Below, one piece after another: positions 7,822-13,757 of a stretch of 13,757 nucleotides of DNA (the first letter of the stretch is position 1; each line of letters begins with the position of its first letter). The DNA lies in assembly GCA_020630895.1 (NCBI GenBank), contig JAHDII010000047.1:1-13757 (forward strand), given 5' to 3'. Source of the DNA: Saprospiraceae bacterium. Its GTDB lineage: Bacteria > Bacteroidota > Bacteroidia > Chitinophagales > Saprospiraceae. A program made the translations under genes and the position numbers. Under the pieces are notes generated by a model. That model did no database searches, was not told the origin of the DNA, and saw only the letters and a program-made list of their open reading frames with translations.

Positions 7822-8767
7822 TTTTTTGAATTAATAATGATGAATTGTCATTTTGCTTTTTGATGATATACATAATTCCCAAAACAAGAAAAAAAGAAAT
7901 AGTAGCAGCATAAAAAGGAATTTGTTGTGCTTCACCAACATCTAACGTTATTCCTTGTGAACTTGCAAAGTAAAAACCAACAACTTGAAATCCATTATAT
8001 ATAAAATGTGCAAAAATAGCTAACCATAAACTGCCCGACCATAAAAATAAATATCCTAAAATAAGCCCTAAAACTACTCTAGGAATAAATCCTTGAAATT
8101 GAAAATGAATGGCACTAAAAATAATAGCTGTTATTAGAATTGCAATATGTTTATTTTTTAATATAGGAATTAATCTTTTTTGTAAAAAGCCTCTAAAAAT
8201 CCATTCTTCTCCCATTGCTGGAATAAAGGCAAAAATAAATAAATTAATAAATAATTCTAAGGGAGAATTCATACTTAATAAATGAGTCAGCATTTCATTG
8301 GAATTACTCTCCATTTGAATCAAAGAATTAGGTAAAGGAATTTTTTGATTGAGAAGAAATGTAAATTGAATAAATGGCAAAGAAATAATCATGACTAAAC
8401 CTCCTAAAAGAAGAGAATTTATTTGAGGAAAAATATGAGCTGAAACAGAATTAAGCCATTTTTTTTTATAAACAAAAAAAGAAAATAATAACCCAGGCAA
8501 TAAAAAGGTGCTAAGATTCCCCATCATTAAAATTTGCAGCCATATATTTTTATGTTCTACAATAGAAGATGCAGTTCTATCTTTTTGTAATTCTTGAATA
8601 TCTACATCATAAATCCAATGACTGATAGCTTGGGTAATAAAACTCCCTAGCAACATACAAAAAATAATTAATGCTATTAAATGGAATAACTCTAATATGA
8701 ATAATTTATGATAATTAACATTATTCATAGAATTGTCATTAATAGCCTCGTTTGTTTTTAATGTCAT
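7814..8767 (-). CDS. CPBP-family intramembrane metalloprotease (Abi/Rce1-like)
   Basis: This 317-residue membrane protein has about eight hydrophobic segments and the three conserved motifs of the CPBP (CAAX protease and bacteriocin-processing) family. These are Glu187-Glu188 with Arg192 in GEEWIFRGF, His221 in FSAIHFQ, and His254 with Asn258 in FAHFIYNG. These residues form the expected metal-binding active site within the membrane, so the protein is probably catalytically competent. Its substrate cannot be told from sequence: characterised relatives cleave prenylated proteins or process bacteriocins and anti-sigma factors, and many are unassigned. The ATG at 8767-8765 is the first in frame; an alternative start at Met14 is possible. 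The gene ends 8 bases inside cdsA, so the two are co-transcribed. A -7 promoter-like element lies just upstream. Confidence 0.9.
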   Translation of the reverse strand: MTLKTNEAINDNSMNNVNYHKLFILELFHLIALIIFCMLLGSFITQAISHWIYDVDIQELQKDRTASSIVEHKNIWLQILMMGNLSTFLLPGLLFSFFVYKKKWLNSVSAHIFPQINSLLLGGLVMIISLPFIQFTFLLNQKIPLPNSLIQMESNSNEMLTHLLSMNSPLELFINLFIFAFIPAMGEEWIFRGFLQKRLIPILKNKHIAILITAIIFSAIHFQFQGFIPRVVLGLILGYLFLWSGSLWLAIFAHFIYNGFQVVGFYFASSQGITLDVGEAQQIPFYAATISFFLVLGIMYIIKKQNDNSSLLIQKNE

Positions 8768-8787
8768 ATAGAAATATCAACTTTGTG

Positions 8788-8795
8788 CAAATATA
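8788..8795 (-). promoter_or_regulatory. Putative Bacteroidota -7 promoter element for the CPBP protease-cdsA unit
   Basis: On the minus strand this reads TATATTTG, an exact match to the Bacteroidota -7 consensus TAnnTTTG, with 20 bases between it and the protease start codon. That leaves room for a short leader. No convincing TTTG-type -33 element lies at the right distance upstream, so the call rests on one half of the promoter. The position in the 123-base gap between divergent genes supports it. Confidence 0.4.
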
Positions 8796-8890
8796 ATTGA
8801 ATATCTTATGGATTTTCTATTAATTCATAGAATCAATGTGCGAATAGAAAAGTTAATCCATTGTATTGAAATGCAAATATTTAATCATTA

Positions 8891-9604
8891 ATGACAAATT
8901 TAAGTGTAAATATTAATAAAGTAGCATTGATAAGAAATGCAAGAGGAGGGGATTTTCCAAATTTGGTTCAAATAGCTAAAGATTGTGAAAAATTCGGAGC
9001 TCAAGGAATAACTGTGCATCCCCGTCCAGATGAAAGACATGTTAGATATAATGATATTCCATTATTAAAAAAAGAAGTAACAACCGAATTTAATATAGAA
9101 GGAAATCCGAATAAAAAATTTTTGAATTTAGTCACTCAAAATTGTCCTCATCAATGTACTTTAGTCCCAGATGCACCTGATGCCTTAACATCTAATTCTG
9201 GATGGGATACCATTAAGAATAAACACTTCTTGAAAGATGTTATAGCTCAACTTCATGAAAAAAATATTAGAGTATCCATTTTTATTGATACAGAAGCTAA
9301 AAATATTGAAGGAGCCAAAGAAGTAGGGGCAGATAGAATAGAATTTTATACAGGACCTTATGCAGAACAATTTTTTATAAATAAACAAGAAATTATAAAA
9401 CCCTACATAGAATGTGCTAAACTAGCTCATAATATAGGTTTAGGAATTAATGCAGGGCATGATTTAAATTTAGATAATCTACATTTTTTCATTTCAAACG
9501 TTCCTAATGTGTTAGAAGTCTCAATTGGACATGCCTTAATCTCAGATTCACTATATTATGGACTTCATAATACTATACAATTATATTTAAGACAATTAAA
9601 ATAA
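8891..9604 (+). CDS. pdxJ: Pyridoxine 5'-phosphate synthase
   Basis: PdxJ closes the pyridine ring in the deoxyxylulose-phosphate-dependent vitamin B6 pathway, condensing 1-deoxy-D-xylulose 5-phosphate with 3-amino-2-oxopropyl phosphate to give pyridoxine 5'-phosphate. The 237-residue TIM-barrel protein shows the family blocks in order: SVNINKVALIRNARGG (5-20), GITVHPRPDERHVR (39-52) with His43, Arg45 and His50, FNIEGNP with the likely catalytic Glu70, LVPDAPDALTSNSGWD (91-106), and GINAGHDLNLDNL with His190. Length matches the bacterial family. The ATG at 8891 places the first barrel strand right at the N-terminus, as expected. The gene stands alone on the plus strand, divergent from the CPBP protease gene, and 159 bases before susC. 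I saw no clear promoter consensus in front of it or strong terminator behind it. Confidence 0.96.
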   Translation: MTNLSVNINKVALIRNARGGDFPNLVQIAKDCEKFGAQGITVHPRPDERHVRYNDIPLLKKEVTTEFNIEGNPNKKFLNLVTQNCPHQCTLVPDAPDALTSNSGWDTIKNKHFLKDVIAQLHEKNIRVSIFIDTEAKNIEGAKEVGADRIEFYTGPYAEQFFINKQEIIKPYIECAKLAHNIGLGINAGHDLNLDNLHFFISNVPNVLEVSIGHALISDSLYYGLHNTIQLYLRQLK

Positions 9605-9734
9605 TTTAAGAATTCTTTAAAGATGTGACTTAGTTAATAATGAAGAAGATATAAATTAAAAAAATAATTGATCAAATGAATGTTAACAAATTGTGAAATC
9701 TAAAGATAATTGTATAATTTTCCGCTTTGTAAAT

Positions 9735-9742
9735 AAATTTTG
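9735..9742 (+). promoter_or_regulatory. Possible -7 promoter element for the susC-susD unit
   Basis: AAATTTTG differs at one position from the Bacteroidota -7 consensus TAnnTTTG, and a TTG that could act as -33 element lies at 9710-9712, 22 bases upstream. The distance to the susC start (21 bases) fits a short leader. In such AT-rich DNA the match is weak evidence. The rest of the 159-base pdxJ-susC gap shows no strong hairpin. Confidence 0.25.
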
Positions 9743-9763
9743 TAATTAAACCAATATGACGGT

Positions 9764-12700
9764 ATGAAACATTTTTCACTGATTTTCAGCATGGTTCTAC
9801 TTACTTTCTCTACTGTTTTTGCACAAAAAACAGTATCGGGTACAGTATTAGATGAAGCAGGCGAACCACTTATCGGTGCAACTGTAATGCTAAAAGGAAC
9901 AGATAACGGTACTGTAACAGATTTTGACGGTACTTATTCTTTAGAAGCTAAAGAAGGAGATGTTCTTGTTTTTTCATTTACAGGTTACACTGAACAGGAA
10001 ATGACTGTGGGCACTTCTAATGTTATTGATTTAACATTAAAAGAAGGTGTCTTATTAACAACTACGGTGGTTACAGCATTGAATATACCTAAAGAAGAAA
10101 AATCTTTGGGTTATGCCGTGACAAAAATTGATGGGTCGGATTTGACTCAAGCTCGTGAAGCAAACTTAGTCAACTCTTTGAGTGGTAAAGTTGCAGGAGC
10201 TCAAATTACAAGCAGTTCTGGTGCTGTAGGTGCCTCTTCTAGAGTTGTACTTCGTGGACCAACTTCTATTGGAGGAAGTAATCAAGCTTTGTTTGTAGTA
10301 AATGGTGTACCTGTTAGTAATGCTAATTATGGTAGTGCAGGTTCTTCTGGTGGTTTTGACTTACCTAATGGTATAGCAGACATTAATCCAGATGATATTG
10401 AATCTATCACTGTATTAAAAGGTCCTGTTGCGGCTGCATTATACGGACACCAAGCATCTAATGGAGCGATTGTAATTACTACTAAAACTGGAACTCAACG
10501 TAAAGGAATTGGTATTGTTTTCAATTCTTCTACTACTTTTGAAAAACCTCTTGTATTACCAGATTTCCAAAACTCTTATGGACAAGGAGGAAGTAGAGAT
10601 TATTTCGAATTTGTTGATGGACAAAATGGAGATGGTGGTATTGATGAAAGTTGGGGACCTCCTCTTGATAGAGGTTTAGAGTTCGTTCAATGGAATTCTT
10701 ATCAAAATGGTGGTGCTCCAATGCCTTGGGTATCTCATCCAGATAACATTAAGGATTTCTATGATACAGGTATTACAGCTAACAACAATATCTCTTTTAC
10801 AGGAGGTAATGCTGGAGCTAACTTCCGTTTAGGATTAGGTATGTCTAACCAAAAAGGTATTGTTCCTAATACTGATTTCACTAAATATAATATTACAGGA
10901 AGTTCTAATATTAAATTAGCTGAAAAATTAGGAGTAGCTTTAAATGTAAACTACATTAAATCTAAAAGTGGTAACTTACCAACAGGAGGATATAATAATG
11001 AAAATCCTGTTCAACAAATGATCTGGTCTGGACGTAACGTTAATTTCGCAGATCTTAAAGATTATCAAAATCTTCCATTAGCTGCTGCTGGAACAGCTGC
11101 TGAAGGAACTCCTTTAAACTGGAATACTTTATTCCAAAACAATCCTTATTGGGTATTAGATAATAACTTGAATAAATTAGACAGAGATAGAGTAATGGGT
11201 AATGTTGCTTTAACTTATGACATTACAGACTATTTATCTGTAAGAGGAAAAACAAGTTTAGATGCCTTTAATATGATTGTTACATCACAAAAAGCAAAAG
11301 GTTCTAATGAAAATCCTGAAGGGTTCTACTCTGAAACAAGCAGAAAAGTTTCTATCTTAAATAATGAGTTGTTACTTTCTTATAATCAAGGTTTAACAGA
11401 TGATATTGATTTAAGCTTGAACTTTGGAGGAAATATGGCTTATAATAATGCTAGAGTATTATATGGTGAAGCTCCTCAATTAGAATTAGCAGGATTGTAT
11501 AATCTTTCTAATGTGAAATCAGGGGTAAATACTATTTTAACAAATAGCATTTCTCAGTCAAGAGTAAATAGTTTATTTGGATTTGGACAAATTGGATTTA
11601 AAAGAGCTATCTATTTAGACTTTACGCTTCGTAATGACTGGTTTAGTGTTCTTTCTTCTGATAGTAACTCATTCCTTTATCCTTCTGTTTCTTTAAGTGC
11701 AGTAGTAACAGAATTATTAAATATGAATTCTAAAGCTTTATCTTTCCTTAAAATAAGAGGGGGATGGTCTAAAGTGGGTAGTTCTGGAGGCTTAGCTCCT
11801 TATAGAACAGCTCAATCTTATGGACTTTCTACTAATCCTTGGGGGAATGTAACTGTTGCTTTTGATCCTGGAGCTTTGAATAATCCTAACTTAAGACCTG
11901 AGGTAACAACTGGTTTTGAATTTGGTTTAGATACTCGTTTATTTAATGATCGTATTAGCTTAGATGCAACTTATTATAATCAAGTAAGTTCTGATATCCT
12001 TATGGATGTAGAAGTATCTGGTGCTTCTGGCTATACTTCTGCTATTGATAATGTAGCTACAATGAAAAATCAAGGAGTTGAATTAGAATTAGGAATAACT
12101 CCTATTGAAACTAAAGATATTAAATTAGATTTAGGGTTTAATTTCGCTAAGAATGTGAACGAAATCACAGATTTAGGAGGTGCTGAGTCTGTTACTTTTG
12201 GTGGACAATGGAGCACAGATATTCAAGCTGTTCTAGGACAACCTTATGGTGTTTTAGTAGGTCCAGCTTTTGCTCGTAACGAAAATGGAGACATCATCTA
12301 TTCTGGTGGTTTACCAACTATCGGAGATGTTGAAGTATTAGGAAATATTCAACCAGATTGGAGAGGTGGTATCACAATGGATTTATCTTATAAAGGAATT
12401 AAGTTAAATACAGTATTTGATGCTAAAATTGGCGGTTCTATCTATAGTATGACAAATACTTGGGGTAGATATGCAGGTGTATTAGAAGAAACTTTATTAG
12501 GTCGTGAAACAGGTCTTGTTGGTGATGGTGTGATGAATGTAGGTACAGCAGATGCTCCAGAATGGGTAGATAATAATATTGTTGTAACTTCTCAAGCATT
12601 TAATCAAAGAGCTTATTCTAATTCAGTAGCAGAAAGTTCAGTATTTGATGCTTCTTTCGTAAAATGGAGACAATTAATTATTGGTTATCAATTTCCTAAA

Positions 12701-12895
12701 AAATGGATTGATAAATCTCCTTTCATGAATGCAGAAATTTCTTTTGTTGCTAGAAACTTAGCAATATTACATAGAAATTCTCCTCATATTGATCCAGAAT
12801 CAGCATTTAGTTCTGCTGATGGAGAACAAGGTCAAGAATTTGGTCAATTGCCATCTACTAGAAGCTTAGGCTTCAACCTTAAATTATCATTTTAA
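9764..12895 (+). CDS. SusC/RagA-family TonB-dependent outer-membrane transporter
   Basis: This 1043-residue protein is the outer-membrane channel of a SusCD-type importer, powered by TonB-ExbBD from the inner membrane. A signal peptide (MKHFSLIFSMVLLTFSTVFA, cleavage before Gln21) is followed by a carboxypeptidase-regulatory-like beta domain (about 24-95, GTVLDEAGEPLIGATV and the DFDGTYSL block). Next is the SusC-specific linker VVTALNIPKEEKSLGYAVT (102-120), then the TonB plug (about 120-243) with VLKGPVAAALYG and NGAIVITTKTG. The remaining 800 residues form the beta-barrel, which ends in the aromatic C-terminus LKLSF expected of a Bam-assembled protein. Length is normal for the family. The susD-like gene follows after 26 bases. 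The gene uses more CGT arginine and C-ending codons than its neighbours, suggesting strong expression. The substrate cannot be assigned: no glycoside hydrolase, peptidase or regulator gene is adjacent. Confidence 0.95.
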   Translation: MKHFSLIFSMVLLTFSTVFAQKTVSGTVLDEAGEPLIGATVMLKGTDNGTVTDFDGTYSLEAKEGDVLVFSFTGYTEQEMTVGTSNVIDLTLKEGVLLTTTVVTALNIPKEEKSLGYAVTKIDGSDLTQAREANLVNSLSGKVAGAQITSSSGAVGASSRVVLRGPTSIGGSNQALFVVNGVPVSNANYGSAGSSGGFDLPNGIADINPDDIESITVLKGPVAAALYGHQASNGAIVITTKTGTQRKGIGIVFNSSTTFEKPLVLPDFQNSYGQGGSRDYFEFVDGQNGDGGIDESWGPPLDRGLEFVQWNSYQNGGAPMPWVSHPDNIKDFYDTGITANNNISFTGGNAGANFRLGLGMSNQKGIVPNTDFTKYNITGSSNIKLAEKLGVALNVNYIKSKSGNLPTGGYNNENPVQQMIWSGRNVNFADLKDYQNLPLAAAGTAAEGTPLNWNTLFQNNPYWVLDNNLNKLDRDRVMGNVALTYDITDYLSVRGKTSLDAFNMIVTSQKAKGSNENPEGFYSETSRKVSILNNELLLSYNQGLTDDIDLSLNFGGNMAYNNARVLYGEAPQLELAGLYNLSNVKSGVNTILTNSISQSRVNSLFGFGQIGFKRAIYLDFTLRNDWFSVLSSDSNSFLYPSVSLSAVVTELLNMNSKALSFLKIRGGWSKVGSSGGLAPYRTAQSYGLSTNPWGNVTVAFDPGALNNPNLRPEVTTGFEFGLDTRLFNDRISLDATYYNQVSSDILMDVEVSGASGYTSAIDNVATMKNQGVELELGITPIETKDIKLDLGFNFAKNVNEITDLGGAESVTFGGQWSTDIQAVLGQPYGVLVGPAFARNENGDIIYSGGLPTIGDVEVLGNIQPDWRGGITMDLSYKGIKLNTVFDAKIGGSIYSMTNTWGRYAGVLEETLLGRETGLVGDGVMNVGTADAPEWVDNNIVVTSQAFNQRAYSNSVAESSVFDASFVKWRQLIIGYQFPKKWIDKSPFMNAEISFVARNLAILHRNSPHIDPESAFSSADGEQGQEFGQLPSTRSLGFNLKLSF

Positions 12896-12921
12896 TTAAT
12901 CAATACAAAATAATTTTGAAC

Positions 12922-13757
12922 ATGAAATTTTCAAAAATATTCCTGGTATTATTAACGGTAACGATGGCGATAAGCTCTTGTGATAAAGGTTTCGAAGAAT
13001 TAAATGTCGATCCTAATAATCCAAGCATTATTCCATCAAATTTATTATTAGCACCAGTTATTCGAGGAGCTCAAAAAGGCCTTTACGATACATTTGTTGG
13101 AGGTGATATGGGAGCATGTTGGGCTCAACAATGGGCAAAAGTACAATACAATGATGAAGCTAGATATATTCCTAGAGAAAGTATTATCGAAAGTTTAATT
13201 TGGAAAGGATTTTATGCAAGAGGTCTTGTTGAAGTAGGGGATGTTGTATATGAAGATGCCGGAGTTATCGGCGATGCTAAATCTATGCAGTTATTAGCTG
13301 AAGGAGAAGGTAATTCTGATATGCAAGGAGTTGCATTAATTCTTCAAGCTTTTGGTTTTGCAGTACTTACTGATATGTTTGGAGATATTCCTTTCTCTGA
13401 AGCACTTCAAGGAAGTAGTGGAAATCTTGGTCCTAAGTACGATACTCAATCAGATGTTTATACAGGTATTCTAGCAATGCTAGATCAATCATTAACTTTA
13501 TTAGATGGCTCAGGTGAAATTAACTCTGATTCTGATATCTTATATGGAGGTGATTATATGGCATGGAGAAAATTTGCTAATTCTTTGAAATTCCGTTGTT
13601 TAATGAGAATTTCAGGGAAAAGAGATGTTTCAACTGATTTGCAAAGTTTGGTAAATACAGGTGAAATGTTTTCTTCTAATGCAGATGAAGCTAAATTAAT
13701 CTATTTAAGTGCAGAACCTAACGCTAATCCAATTTTTGAAACAATTGTATTTGGTAC
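12922..13757 (+). CDS. SusD/RagB-like substrate-binding lipoprotein (partial, SusD-like_2 type)
   Basis: The gene is truncated by the window end after 278 codons; the family is usually about 450-550 residues. A lipoprotein signal peptide ends in the lipobox ISSC with Cys20 as the lipidation site. The mature protein is expected on the outer-membrane surface, capping the SusC barrel and capturing the ligand. Family blocks seen are FEELNVDPNNPS (24-35), LTDMFGDIPFSEAL (149-162), KYDTQSDVYTGIL (172-184) and WRKFANSLKFRCLMRISG (215-232). The last block and the NVDPNNPS opening point to the SusD-like_2 subgroup rather than classical starch SusD. It starts 26 bases after the susC stop on the same strand, so the two are surely one operon. 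The frame is intact to the window edge. The ligand is unknown. Confidence 0.93.
   Translation, partial: MKFSKIFLVLLTVTMAISSCDKGFEELNVDPNNPSIIPSNLLLAPVIRGAQKGLYDTFVGGDMGACWAQQWAKVQYNDEARYIPRESIIESLIWKGFYARGLVEVGDVVYEDAGVIGDAKSMQLLAEGEGNSDMQGVALILQAFGFAVLTDMFGDIPFSEALQGSSGNLGPKYDTQSDVYTGILAMLDQSLTLLDGSGEINSDSDILYGGDYMAWRKFANSLKFRCLMRISGKRDVSTDLQSLVNTGEMFSSNADEAKLIYLSAEPNANPIFETIVFG

Noticed and set aside
9185..9388. Minus-strand open frame of 67 codons inside pdxJ
   Set aside because: It is antisense to a clearly conserved enzyme gene, with a Phe/Ile/Cys-rich composition typical of a reverse-frame artefact.
9609..9618. AAGAATTCTT palindrome after pdxJ as a possible terminator
   Set aside because: It is a 10-base palindrome with no loop, no GC core and no following T-tract.
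10533..10721. Minus-strand open frame of 62 codons inside susC
   Set aside because: It is antisense to a conserved barrel region, and its His/Gln/Leu-rich composition mirrors the sense codons.
12911..12918. TAATTTTG just before susD, an exact match to TAnnTTTG
   Set aside because: It lies only 3 bases before the susD start, so a transcript from it would begin at or within the start codon. The 26-base gap to susC points to co-transcription, so a chance match is more likely.

Overview
The window looks like chromosomal DNA of an AT-rich member of the Bacteroidota, most likely a flavobacterium-like or saprospira-like lineage, though I cannot place it lower than phylum. The evidence is a SusC/SusD outer-membrane pair, signal peptides ending in AQ or GQ, a SusD-type lipoprotein, genes without clear Shine-Dalgarno sequences, and TAnnTTTG-like promoter elements. 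I see no tRNA, rRNA, insertion sequence, phage gene or CRISPR array, and no gene-free stretch reaches 300 bases.

Layout. (1) Left edge, minus strand: a DUF2834-type three-helix membrane protein (224-562), a candidate 33-codon small ORF (100-201) and the first 24 codons of an exported protein that runs off the window (1-74). The gaps of 22 and 25 bases suggest one transcription unit. (2) Minus strand 690-6879: tpiA, prmA and a gene for a 1516-residue exported beta-rich protein, separated by 23 and 11 bases. The unit ends in a very strong hairpin terminator (622-673). (3) Minus strand 6964-8767: a CPBP-family membrane protease gene overlapping cdsA by 8 bases. (4) Plus strand: pdxJ (8891-9604), divergent from the protease gene. 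(5) Plus strand: a SusC-type TonB-dependent transporter (9764-12895) and its SusD-like partner (12922 to the right edge, incomplete).

How the genes work together. Most are core functions: glycolysis (TpiA), ribosomal protein methylation (PrmA), phospholipid synthesis (CdsA) and vitamin B6 synthesis (PdxJ). The susC/susD pair would form an outer-membrane import complex energised by TonB. No degradative enzyme or regulator is visible beside it, so its substrate cannot be inferred here.

I found no clear defence system, mobile element or obviously new multigene system. The least explained object is the 1516-residue exported protein. It contains an internal duplication and a winged-helix-like segment, and it sits in an apparent operon with two housekeeping genes. 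The small ORF near the left edge is the other item worth checking.
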